This document shows positions 7,316 to 14,137 of a stretch of DNA of 15,217 nucleotides, one piece after another. The translations under genes and the position numbers were made by a program. Below the pieces are notes generated by a model. The model saw only the letters and a program-made list of their open reading frames with translations. It made no database searches and was not told the origin of the DNA. How positions within the stretch are numbered: position 1 is the first letter of the stretch; every line of letters starts with the position of its first letter. The stretch spans positions 1-15,217 of the forward strand of contig CALXJL010000033.1 in assembly GCA_944388615.1 (NCBI GenBank), in the 5' to 3' direction. This DNA comes from an uncultured Clostridia bacterium. GTDB lineage: Bacteria; Bacillota; Clostridia; TANB77; CAG-508.

Positions 7316-7344
7316 ATTATATATCAATCTTTCCAATTAATCAA
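7316..7344 (-). promoter_or_regulatory. Sigma-A promoter of the lepB-holB-ricT-ferredoxin operon
   Basis: On the minus strand TTGATT (7344-7339), a 17-bp spacer and a perfect TATAAT (7321-7316) predict a start near 7309 and a 33-nt leader before lepB. It diverges from the promoter of the small gene at 7467-7790; the two -35 boxes are about 60 bp apart. Confidence 0.8.
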
Positions 7345-7360
7345 GAGGAAAATGTCCATT

Positions 7361-7375
7361 CAGGGTCAGACCTTG
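7361..7375. promoter_or_regulatory. G+C-rich imperfect palindrome between divergent promoters
   Basis: CAGGGTCAGACCTTG reads as a 15-bp dyad centred on A7368 with a single mismatched pair (7363/7373). It lies 17 bp upstream of the lepB -35 box and 31 bp upstream of the -35 box of the divergent gene. It is clearly richer in G+C than its surroundings. The position suits an operator, but it could also be a degenerate remnant of a mobile element end. The function is inference. Confidence 0.3.
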
Positions 7376-7406
7376 GTTCTTATGATTATATTATGACTAA
7401 TTAAAC

Positions 7407-7435
7407 TTGCTTTTTTTTGAAATTTATGTTAATAT
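7407..7435 (+). promoter_or_regulatory. Extended -10 promoter of the small acidic-protein gene
   Basis: TTGCTT (7407-7412), a 17-bp spacer, then TG (7427-7428) one base before TAATAT (7430-7435) form an extended -10 sigma-A promoter. The predicted start is about 7442, which places the ATG codons at 7407 and 7434-7442 at or before the start of the mRNA and supports translation from 7467. Confidence 0.65.
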
Positions 7436-7466
7436 GAAAATGTACTTTAAGTATTTTGGAGGTGAA

Positions 7467-7790
7467 ATGCCAATATATTTATTATATTGGTTAATTAAAA
7501 TGGATGAGAAAAAGAAAAAAAATGTATTAATTAGTTTAATTAGTTATATAAGATCAGTTGGTAAGGCTATGGGTGATAAATCTGATGATAATAAGAATAA
7601 AAATGAAGAGGTTTCACCAGAAGTGTTGGAAGAACTAAAACTTAAAAGTGCAGATTCAATTGCTGCAAAGTTAGGAATTGAAGTTGATAGAACACCGAAA
7701 ATAGATGTTGCAAAGATCAAGACAGAAAAAGTATTAACTCATGAGAAACAAAAAGTTATAGAAGATGATGATGAGCGAGTTAATGATTAA
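7467..7790 (+). CDS. Unrecognised small protein with hydrophobic N-terminus and charged tail
   Basis: I do not recognise this gene. The 107-residue product begins with a short hydrophobic stretch (MPIYLLYWLI), then a lysine cluster (DEKKKK) and a second short hydrophobic stretch (NVLISLISYI). A charged, probably helical region follows (PEVLEELKLKSADSIAAKLG), ending in an acidic tail (IEDDDERVND). Neither hydrophobic stretch is long enough for a confident membrane span, although residues 4-30 could lie at the membrane surface. I chose the ATG at 7467 because GGAGGTGA lies just before it; the spacing is short (4 bases after GGAGG). The next in-frame ATG at 7500 has no Shine-Dalgarno sequence. 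It is a single-gene unit with its own promoter and terminator, divergent from lepB and convergent with rpoD, so it is likely a real expressed gene. Confidence 0.7.
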   Translation: MPIYLLYWLIKMDEKKKKNVLISLISYIRSVGKAMGDKSDDNKNKNEEVSPEVLEELKLKSADSIAAKLGIEVDRTPKIDVAKIKTEKVLTHEKQKVIEDDDERVND

Positions 7791-7839
7791 AAAAACATCT
7801 TAAATATTAAGTAAGTTACTTAATATTTAAGATGTTTTT
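7791..7839. terminator. Bidirectional terminator between the small gene and rpoD
   Basis: A perfect inverted repeat with 24-bp arms (7791-7814 and 7816-7839) around a single central base starts directly after the stop codon of the small gene and ends 3 bp before the rpoD stop codon. It begins with an A-run and ends with a T-run, so it works in either direction. The arms are almost all A/T, with CATCTT near the base as the most mixed part. Confidence 0.88.
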
Positions 7840-7842
7840 ATT

Positions 7843-9006
7843 TTAGTTCATATAATCTTTTAATTTTTTACTTCTACTTGGATGTCTTAATTTTCTAAGT
7901 GCTTTTGCTTCTATTTGTCTTATTCTTTCACGTGTAACTAAAAATTCTCTTCCCACTTCTTCTAGTGTTCTAGCTTTTCCATCTTCTAGACCAAATCTTA
8001 ATTTAAGCACTTTTGCTTCTCTTGGAGTTAATGTGCTCATTACCTCTTCTAATTGCTCTTTTAACATTGTATATGCTGCTGCATCTTGAGGTGCAGGACT
8101 ATCATCATCTTCTATAAAGTCTCCTAAATGACTATCATCTTCTTCTCCTATTGGTGTTTCTAAAGATACCGGGTCTTGTGCTATTTTTTGTATCTCCATA
8201 ACTTTTTCAACAGGAATCTCCATTTCTTTAGCAATTTCTTCTGGAGTTGGCTCTCTTCCCATCTGTTGTAACAAATGTCTAGAAGTTCTTATCAATTTAT
8301 TAATAGTCTCCACCATATGAACAGGAATTCTTATAGTTCTAGCTTGATCTGCTATTGCTCTTGTTATAGCTTGTCTAATCCACCATGTTGCATAAGTACT
8401 AAATTTATATCCCTTTGTATAATCAAATTTCTCAACAGCTTTTATTAATCCCATATTTCCTTCTTGAATTAGATCTAAAAATAGCATTCCTCTACCAACA
8501 TATTTTTTTGCAATACTAACAACCAATCTTAAATTTGATTCAGCAAGTTTTTGTTTGGCATCTTCATCACCTTCTAGAATTTTTTTAGCTAGATCAATTT
8601 CCTCTTCATAAGTAAGAAGTGGAATTCTTCCTATTTCCCTTAAATACATTCTAACAGGATCGTCAACACTAACATTATCCATTGAAGTTAAATCTATATC
8701 TTCTATATTAATTTCTTCTACTTCTTCTAAATCTTCTATATCTGGTTCTTCGATTTCCTCTTTCATGATGTCTATTCCCATGCTTTCAAATTCATCAAAT
8801 ACTTTTTCAATTTCATCTGTACTAGCATTTTCTAACTGATTTGCAAGTTCTGCATAAGTTATTGTTTTACCTGTTTTTTTAGCATTTTCTATCATGTCTT
8901 TAACTTTAGCCTTAGGTTCTAATTCTACTTTATTTTCTGTTTTATTTTCCTTTTTTTCTACTGTCTCTTCTGCATTTTTTATTTGTTCTTCATTTTCTTT
9001 TTTCAT
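7843..9006 (-). CDS. rpoD: RNA polymerase primary sigma factor (SigA/RpoD)
   Basis: This is the housekeeping sigma factor that recognises TTGACA/TATAAT promoters such as those in this window. The 387-residue protein has a charged N-terminus, region 1.1 (about residues 33-80), region 1.2 (DDPVRMYLREIGRIPLLTYE, about 115-134) and region 2 (LRLVVSIAKKYVGRGMLFLD from 159). KFSTYATWWIRQAITRAIAD (201-220) covers regions 2.3-2.4. Region 3 follows, then region 4.2 with its helix-turn-helix (TLEEVGREFLVTRERIRQIE, 347-366) and the final HPSRSKKLKDYMN. An in-frame ATG at 9027 is fused to the Shine-Dalgarno sequence GAAAGGAATG; ATG 9006 (MKKENEEQ) is the better start. It lies 33 bp after dnaG, the classical macromolecular-synthesis arrangement. 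Confidence 0.97.
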   Translation of the reverse strand: MKKENEEQIKNAEETVEKKENKTENKVELEPKAKVKDMIENAKKTGKTITYAELANQLENASTDEIEKVFDEFESMGIDIMKEEIEEPDIEDLEEVEEINIEDIDLTSMDNVSVDDPVRMYLREIGRIPLLTYEEEIDLAKKILEGDEDAKQKLAESNLRLVVSIAKKYVGRGMLFLDLIQEGNMGLIKAVEKFDYTKGYKFSTYATWWIRQAITRAIADQARTIRIPVHMVETINKLIRTSRHLLQQMGREPTPEEIAKEMEIPVEKVMEIQKIAQDPVSLETPIGEEDDSHLGDFIEDDDSPAPQDAAAYTMLKEQLEEVMSTLTPREAKVLKLRFGLEDGKARTLEEVGREFLVTRERIRQIEAKALRKLRHPSRSKKLKDYMN

Positions 9007-9039
9007 AATAATTAACATTCCTTTCATATAGGGTGTGTC

Positions 9040-10821
9040 TTATTTAATTTTGGCTAATTTAATTATAATATCACTTAATTCTTTTTCTAAACTCTTTCTC
9101 TCTTCATCTGTTAAAGATTTATTTTCTAAACATGCAAGTATTTCATTTTTTGCGTTTACTAGCCTTTCTTTTTCATAAGACAATAATATATCTTCAATAC
9201 ATTTATCAATTTCAATGATTTCAAAATCATATGCCATTATCCATGTTAAATAATTAATTTCATCTTCATTTTCAAACCAATCTAATACATTATTAATATT
9301 TCCCTTTTTGTATTCCTCATACACTTTAGTAATAATGTTCCTGTTTCTTTCTGATTTTATATCTTCTATTTTTATATTAGATGATATTTTATTAAAAGAC
9401 TCTTCTGGATTGTTTATTAATAAATATATAAGCATTCTTTCTCTTTTTTCGACTGCTTCATCTATTTTTTCTGTTTTTTCCTCTTTTTTTGCAGTAGATA
9501 TCAATGGTCTGTCCAATTTTTTCTTCTCTGAAGTTTTATTTCCTGAAATCTTCTCTATTTCTGACCATATTGCTTCTTTTGATACTTTATATTCAAATGA
9601 AATTTTATCTACATATACTTCTTTTTCTATGTCACTATTAACTCTTGATAATATTTTAGCTATTTCTTTTAAGAATTTTATTTTATCATTTACAATATCC
9701 AAATTAAGATCTTTTTTTAAAACTTTTACTTTAAATTCTACTAAAGAAATCGCATTATCCATGCATTTTTGTAATCTTTCAGGTCCATATTTTATAATAT
9801 ACTCATCAGGATCTTTAGCTCCTTCTATTTGTAATATTCTTACATCACAACCTAAATTTTGCAAGATCTCTAATCCTCTCATAGTAGCAGCTTGTCCTGC
9901 TCCATCTGAATCATATCCTATAATTACTTGTTCACTACTTTTTCTAAGAAGTCGGCCTTGAGCTTCTGTCATAGCAGTTCCCAAAGATGCAACTACATTG
10001 GATATTCCTCTTTGATGTAATGATATTGTATCCATATATCCTTCAACTATTAGAATTCGTTTCAAATTTCCTTTTTTAGCTACATTTAATCCAAATAAAT
10101 TTCTACCTTTATTATAAACAATATTTTCAGGAGAATTAATATACTTTGGTTTACTATCATCCAATACCCTTCCACCAAAAGCTATAAACCTATTTCTAAC
10201 ATCTTGTATTGGAAACATTAGTCTTTTTCTAAACCTATCTATAAATTTTCCATCCTCTGTTTTATTTACAAGACTTGATGCTAATATTTCTTCTTCTGAA
10301 AAACCTTTTTCAACTAATATTTTATACAATTCATTGAATGTTCCTGAATACCCAATCATAAAACTTTTTAATGTATTATTGGTTAATTTTCTTTTTTTTA
10401 TATATTCTTGTGCATTTTTTGATGAAGGTTTATATAAATTTTCATGATAAAACTCTGCAGCTATTTTATTAATTTCATAAACTCTACTTTTCAATTTTGC
10501 TTTTTTATCATCATAATAATTATCAAGAACTGGTAAATTTATTCCTGCTCTGTCCGCTAAAATTTCAAGTGCTTCTTTGAAACCTATATTCTCAATTTTA
10601 CTTATAAAATGGAATACATTTCCACCAACACCACATCCAAAACAATGAAAAATCTGCTTATCTGGTGATACAGAAAAAGAAGGTGATTTTTCATTATGGA
10701 ATGGACACAATCCAAAGAAATTTCTACCACTTCTTTTTAATGTTACATATTGTGAAATTACATCTACTATATCATTAGCACTTCTAATTTCATCTATTAA
10801 TTCATCACTATAACGTACCAT
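9040..10821 (-). CDS. dnaG: DNA primase
   Basis: DnaG makes the RNA primers for chromosome replication. The 593-residue protein has the N-terminal CHC2 zinc-binding domain (C39, H42, C60, C63 in LCPFHNEKSPSF and FHCFGCGVGG). The RNA polymerase core carries the YINSPE motif at 227-232. The TOPRIM domain has catalytic E260 (LIVEGYMD), the acidic pair D304/D306 (GYDSDGAG) and DPDEY at 337-341. A helical C-terminal region of about 150 residues should bind the replicative helicase. The start has AGAAAGG 10 bases upstream of the ATG. It lies directly before rpoD. A TATAAT at 10850-10845 is near the start, but its -35 match (TTTATG) is poor and the implied leader is only about 17 nt, so part of its expression may come by read-through from carD. 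Confidence 0.97.
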   Translation of the reverse strand: MVRYSDELIDEIRSANDIVDVISQYVTLKRSGRNFFGLCPFHNEKSPSFSVSPDKQIFHCFGCGVGGNVFHFISKIENIGFKEALEILADRAGINLPVLDNYYDDKKAKLKSRVYEINKIAAEFYHENLYKPSSKNAQEYIKKRKLTNNTLKSFMIGYSGTFNELYKILVEKGFSEEEILASSLVNKTEDGKFIDRFRKRLMFPIQDVRNRFIAFGGRVLDDSKPKYINSPENIVYNKGRNLFGLNVAKKGNLKRILIVEGYMDTISLHQRGISNVVASLGTAMTEAQGRLLRKSSEQVIIGYDSDGAGQAATMRGLEILQNLGCDVRILQIEGAKDPDEYIIKYGPERLQKCMDNAISLVEFKVKVLKKDLNLDIVNDKIKFLKEIAKILSRVNSDIEKEVYVDKISFEYKVSKEAIWSEIEKISGNKTSEKKKLDRPLISTAKKEEKTEKIDEAVEKRERMLIYLLINNPEESFNKISSNIKIEDIKSERNRNIITKVYEEYKKGNINNVLDWFENEDEINYLTWIMAYDFEIIEIDKCIEDILLSYEKERLVNAKNEILACLENKSLTDEERKSLEKELSDIIIKLAKIK

Positions 10822-10899
10822 TTTGTATTACCTTTCTTTCATATATTATATTATTCGACATAAGTAACATAAATCCTTCTTATATTACCATGATATTAC

Positions 10900-10940
10900 A
10901 AAAAAATTACTGAGAATGTATTAAATATACTCTCAGTAAT
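10900..10940 (-). terminator. Rho-independent terminator after carD
   Basis: On the minus strand a 10-bp perfect stem (ATTACTGAGA/TCTCAGTAAT, 10940-10931 and 10915-10906) encloses a 15-nt loop that contains a further GTAT/ATAC pairing. It is followed at once by seven T residues. It closes the carD transcript before dnaG. Confidence 0.85.
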
Positions 10941-10946
10941 CTTATT

Positions 10947-11525
10947 TTATAAATTATCTACATTTCCACTATCATATGGTATGAATTTTTTAACTACATT
11001 ATTTGTTACATCTATATCTACATTTGGAGAAGATTTGTATTCTTCAAAAGACATTGTTATTTTATTATCTATGATATTTTCTACTTCTTCTTTTGAAGCA
11101 TGTTCTGCTAATACTAATTCACTTACTAGAATTTGTTTAGCATTATTTAACATTTTCTTCTCACCTGTTGATAATCCTTTTTCTTTTTGTTTAAAAGCTA
11201 AATTTCTTACCACATCCGCTACTTCAAAAACATCTCCGCTTTTCATTTTATCCATATTATCTCTATATCTTTTGTTCCAATTTGAAGACATTTCAGTCTC
11301 ATTCTCTTCTAGTACTGCAAAAACTTTTTCCGCTTGTGATTTATCGATAATGTTCCTTACACCAACTTGTTCTGCTTTTGAAGTTGGTACCATTACCTTT
11401 ACTTCTCCGGGCATATTAATTATATAATACGATTGTTTCTCTCCTAGTATATTTTTCTCTTCTATTGATTCTACAGTTCCTGCACCATGCATTGGGTACA
11501 CAATTTTATCACCTACATTAAACAT
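10947..11525 (-). CDS. carD: CarD/CdnL-family RNA polymerase-binding transcription regulator
   Basis: CarD/CdnL proteins bind the RNA polymerase beta subunit near the promoter and stabilise open complexes, especially at rRNA promoters; they act together with the primary sigma factor. The 192-residue protein begins with the diagnostic FNVGDKIVYPMHGAGTVESI, then VKVMVPTSKAEQVGVRNI, the Tudor-like RNA polymerase-interaction domain. The helical domain includes NWNKRYRDNMDKMKSGDVFE, VVRNLAFKQKEKGLSTGEKK and LVLAEHASKEEVE. The C-terminal tail of about 30 residues (from SFEEYKSSPNVD) extends beyond the usual roughly 160 residues. A GTG in frame at 11534 is part of the Shine-Dalgarno sequence GGAAGGGAGTGA; the start is ATG 11525. 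It has its own promoter and terminator, yet lies directly upstream of dnaG-rpoD. Confidence 0.93.
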   Translation of the reverse strand: MFNVGDKIVYPMHGAGTVESIEEKNILGEKQSYYIINMPGEVKVMVPTSKAEQVGVRNIIDKSQAEKVFAVLEENETEMSSNWNKRYRDNMDKMKSGDVFEVADVVRNLAFKQKEKGLSTGEKKMLNNAKQILVSELVLAEHASKEEVENIIDNKITMSFEEYKSSPNVDIDVTNNVVKKFIPYDSGNVDNL

Positions 11526-11608
11526 GTAAGTCACTCCCTTCCAAGTAAATTTAATTTATGATATATATTGGAAAAATTTTCATTTTTCTTCTCTTAACCA
11601 CTTACAAT

Positions 11609-11637
11609 AGTATATCACATTTTTTGGTTTTAGTCCA
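11609..11637 (-). promoter_or_regulatory. Extended -10 sigma-A promoter of carD
   Basis: On the minus strand TGGACT (11637-11632, four of six bases matching the -35 consensus), a 17-bp spacer and TATACT (11614-11609) with an upstream TG one base away make an extended -10 promoter. The predicted start near 11602 gives a leader of about 77 nt before the carD ATG. Confidence 0.7.
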
Positions 11638-11680
11638 GTTGTTTTTCATAAATTTCCCAAATTTATTTTTCTTGGAATAC

Positions 11681-11700
11681 TTATTTTAAGGTTAAAATAA
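11681..11700. repeat. A/T inverted repeat over the fhs stop codon
   Basis: TTATTTTAA (11681-11689) and TTAAAATAA (11692-11700) are perfect 9-bp arms around GG, overlapping the end of fhs. No T-run follows on the fhs strand and the stem has only A-T pairs, so a terminator role is doubtful. Confidence 0.3.
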
Positions 11701-13356
11701 ACCTATTATTTGCCCTTCTTCATCCAGTTTTATCTTTTCTGCATTAGGTATTTTAGGTAATCCTGGCATTGTCATAACCTTTCCTGTAAGCACAACTATA
11801 AAACCAGCTCCAGACCTTAATTTAACTTCTTTTACATGTATATTAAATGGTGTATTACATTCTAGATTTTTAGGATCATCTGATAATGAATATTGAGTTT
11901 TAGCTATACAAACTGGTAGGTTACCATATCCTCTTTTTTCTAAATCTGCTATTTGTTTGTTTGCAGATTCTTCATATTCTACTGAATCAGCTCCATATAT
12001 TTTTTGTGCTATTTTTAATATTTTATCTTTTATTGGAATATCTAATTCATATGCAAATTTTTGAGTTTGATTTTTATTAGATAATTCTATAATTTTATGT
12101 GCTAAGTCCTCTGCACCTACACCTCCCTTAGAAAAACTTTCTACTAAACTCACTTGTATGCCTATCCTTTTTAACTCATTTGATAATAGTTCAATTTCTC
12201 TATCTGTATCATGTGAAAACCTATTTATAGCAACTATCACATTTAATCCATAAACTTCTTGTAAATTATTTACATGCTTTAAAAGATTTTTTATTCCTTT
12301 TTTCAATGCTTCCAGATTTTCTAGTGTTACTTTATCCTTTTCTACACCACCATGATATTTTAGAGCTTTTATTGTCGCCACACAAACTGCAATACTTGGA
12401 AATATATTCGCTTTTCTACATTTTATATCTAAAAATTTTTCTGCACCAAGATCAGCACCAAAACCAGCTTCTGTTACTACATATTCTCCCATTTTCATTG
12501 CCATTTTAGTTGCAATTATGCTATTACAACCATGTGCTATATTTGCAAATGGACCTCCATGTATTAATGCTGGATTATTTTCTAAAGTTTGTACCAAATT
12601 TGGTTTTATTGCATCCTTTAATAAAACTGCAATACTTCCTTCAATTTTTAAATCTTTTACTTTTATTTCTTCATTTTTATCATTATATCCTACAACAATA
12701 TTTGCCACTTTTTCCTCTAAATCTCTAATATCATTTGATAAACACAATATTGCCATAATTTCAGATGCTACTGTAATATCGAATCCATCTTCTCTAGGTT
12801 TTAAATTTTTTTCACCTGATAATCCAGTTTCTATTTTTCTTAATTGCCTATCATTTAGATCCATACATCTTTTCCATATAACTTTTTCAAATTTTAATTC
12901 ATTTCCTTGAAATATATGATTATCAATAACCGCTGATATTAAATTATTAGCAGTTGTTATTGCATGTATATCTCCTGTAAAATGCAAATTAATATCTTCC
13001 ATTGGTACTACTTGAGAATAACCACCTCCTGCTGCACCACCTTTTATTCCAAAAACCGGACCTAAAGACGGCTCTCTTAATGCCAGTATAGATTTTTTTC
13101 CTATCTTATTTAATGCATCTGCAAGCCCTATAGATATAGTAGTTTTTCCTTCACCCAATGGTGTTGGATTTATTGATGTTACAAGTATAATTTTTCCATC
13201 TTTATTTTTATTTATTTCTTTCATTATATTATTTGATATTTTTGCTTTATATTTTCCATATTGTTCTAAATATTCATCTTTAATATTTAATTTATTTGAT
13301 ATTTCACATATATTTTTCATATTAGCTGATTTTGCTATTTCTATATCAGTTTTCAT
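11692..13356 (-). CDS. fhs: Formate-tetrahydrofolate ligase
   Basis: This cytosolic enzyme joins formate to tetrahydrofolate with ATP, giving 10-formyl-THF. It is the entry step of the methyl branch of the Wood-Ljungdahl pathway and a source of one-carbon units for purine and Met-tRNA formylation. The 554-residue length equals the family norm. The ATP-binding motif TPLGEGKT is at 65-72. The signature EPSLGPVFGIKGGAAGGGYS is at 95-114, followed by QVVPMEDINLHFTGDIHA. The C-terminal GAGFIVVLTGKVMTMPGLPK is also typical. AAAGGGGA precedes the ATG by 6 bases. It appears to be a single-gene unit; no folD, metF or other Wood-Ljungdahl gene is in the window, so acetogenesis cannot be inferred. No clear terminator was seen after the stop codon. 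Confidence 0.97.
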   Translation of the reverse strand: MKTDIEIAKSANMKNICEISNKLNIKDEYLEQYGKYKAKISNNIMKEINKNKDGKIILVTSINPTPLGEGKTTISIGLADALNKIGKKSILALREPSLGPVFGIKGGAAGGGYSQVVPMEDINLHFTGDIHAITTANNLISAVIDNHIFQGNELKFEKVIWKRCMDLNDRQLRKIETGLSGEKNLKPREDGFDITVASEIMAILCLSNDIRDLEEKVANIVVGYNDKNEEIKVKDLKIEGSIAVLLKDAIKPNLVQTLENNPALIHGGPFANIAHGCNSIIATKMAMKMGEYVVTEAGFGADLGAEKFLDIKCRKANIFPSIAVCVATIKALKYHGGVEKDKVTLENLEALKKGIKNLLKHVNNLQEVYGLNVIVAINRFSHDTDREIELLSNELKRIGIQVSLVESFSKGGVGAEDLAHKIIELSNKNQTQKFAYELDIPIKDKILKIAQKIYGADSVEYEESANKQIADLEKRGYGNLPVCIAKTQYSLSDDPKNLECNTPFNIHVKEVKLRSGAGFIVVLTGKVMTMPGLPKIPNAEKIKLDEEGQIIGLF

Positions 13357-13384
13357 CTTATTTCCCCTTTTTTAATTATTTTTT

Positions 13385-13412
13385 ATTATATTAAAACACA
13401 AAAAACGTCCAA
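13385..13412 (-). promoter_or_regulatory. Possible fhs promoter
   Basis: On the minus strand a perfect TATAAT (13390-13385) lies 16 bp after TTGGAC (13412-13407), a weak -35 match. It sits within the right arm of the hairpin that ends the yuiD-like operon, so terminator and promoter would overlap. The predicted leader is about 20 nt. Confidence 0.4.
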
Positions 13413-13437
13413 AGATTCATATACCCCTGAGCGTTTT
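13395..13437 (-). terminator. Probable terminator of the xse/yuiD-like operon
   Basis: On the minus strand AAAACG (13437-13432) pairs with CGTTTT (13407-13402). One C/A mismatch inward, a further helix of Watson-Crick and G-U pairs (TCAGGG with CTTTGG) extends the stem. A T-rich tail (TTTTTGTGTTTT) follows. It starts 9 bp after the stop codon of the PAP2-like gene. Confidence 0.6.
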
Positions 13438-13445
13438 ATTAACTT

Positions 13446-13874
13446 CTATGCTATTACACCTACTATTATCCCTATAACTGCTCCAGCCAAAACTTGTATA
13501 GGAGTATGACCAAGAACCTCTACTAATCTTTCAGACACTTCTACTCCCGATAATCCAGGTGTTTCTATTATTTTATTAAGCATTGCAGCTTGTTTACCTG
13601 CTGCTCTTCTCACTCCTGCAGCATCATACATAACAACAAATGCAAATACAACAGACAATGCAAAAATTGGTGAATTAGTTCCTTGAGATTTGCCAATCAT
13701 ACTAGCTAAACATGTAACTACTGCTGAATGTGAACTAGGCATTCCACCAGCTCCCATTATTCTCTTAAAATTAAATTTCTTTGTTGTTACTAGATCCCAT
13801 ATGACCTTAAATAATTGTATAAAGAACCATACTAAAAATGGAAGTATTATGTATTTATATTCTTGAAAAAACAT
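13446..13874 (-). CDS. Divergent PAP2 family membrane protein (YuiD/DUF212-like)
   Basis: This is a small integral membrane protein of the acid phosphatase/vanadium haloperoxidase-related group typified by Bacillus YuiD; no firm substrate is known to me. The 142-residue protein has a hydrophobic N-terminal segment (about 11-30) and the family motif GAGGMPSSHSAVV (about 41-53). A membrane segment around 72-87 ends in MYDAAGVRRAAGKQAAMLNK. Near the C-terminus GHTPIQVLAGAVIGIIVGVI again combines a conserved His-containing motif with a membrane span. The length is close to that of YuiD. GAAAGGGGA lies before the ATG. It follows xseB by 27 bp and ends the operon; a link to isoprenoid or lipid phosphate metabolism is possible but not shown here. 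Confidence 0.88.
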   Translation of the reverse strand: MFFQEYKYIILPFLVWFFIQLFKVIWDLVTTKKFNFKRIMGAGGMPSSHSAVVTCLASMIGKSQGTNSPIFALSVVFAFVVMYDAAGVRRAAGKQAAMLNKIIETPGLSGVEVSERLVEVLGHTPIQVLAGAVIGIIVGVIA

Positions 13875-13901
13875 TTCTATCCCCTTTCTACTTTTGTATT
13901 C

Positions 13902-14117
13902 TTAATCTTTAGCTACAAAATCCTCTTCTTCAAGCTCATCACCATTTTTTATTAATATTGTTATTTTCTTTTCTGCCTCTTCTAAGATTTTATTACATTC
14001 TTTTGATAATTTCATACCTTGTTCAAATTTTTCCATTGATGTATCTAAATCTAAATCTCCTTTTTCAAGTTCTAAAGCGATTTTTTCTAAATTTTGCATT
14101 GCTTCTTCAAATTTCAT
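13902..14117 (-). CDS. xseB: Exodeoxyribonuclease VII small subunit
   Basis: XseB binds several-fold to the large subunit XseA to form exonuclease VII, which degrades single-stranded DNA from both ends. The 71-residue protein is of typical length, with the family pattern FEEAMQNLEKIALELEKGDL, then DLDTSMEKFEQGMKLSKECN: two helices separated by the conserved G-D-L-L/D turn. GGAGGAG precedes the ATG by 5 bases. An unrelated membrane-anchored gene lies between xseA and xseB, 20 bp upstream. The YuiD-like gene follows 27 bp downstream. Confidence 0.95.
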   Translation of the reverse strand: MKFEEAMQNLEKIALELEKGDLDLDTSMEKFEQGMKLSKECNKILEEAEKKITILIKNGDELEEEDFVAKD

Positions 14118-14137
14118 TTTTTCTCCTCCATATTAAT

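Noticed and set aside
9308..9961. Plus-strand open frame of 217 codons inside dnaG
   Set aside because: It is wholly antisense to dnaG, Phe/Ser/Leu-rich, without a Shine-Dalgarno sequence or family resemblance.
10981..11427. Plus-strand open frame opposite carD
   Set aside because: Antisense shadow of a conserved gene, with no start signal.
11681..11700. A/T palindrome as the fhs terminator
   Set aside because: There are no G-C pairs in the stem and no T-run after it on the fhs strand.
12306..12910. Three plus-strand open frames opposite fhs
   Set aside because: They overlap one another in different frames, lie antisense to fhs and consist mainly of Leu, Phe, Tyr and His.
13357..13445. Tetrahydrofolate riboswitch or other leader before fhs
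   Set aside because: Only about 20-45 nt could precede fhs after the terminator, too short, and no conserved riboswitch core was seen.
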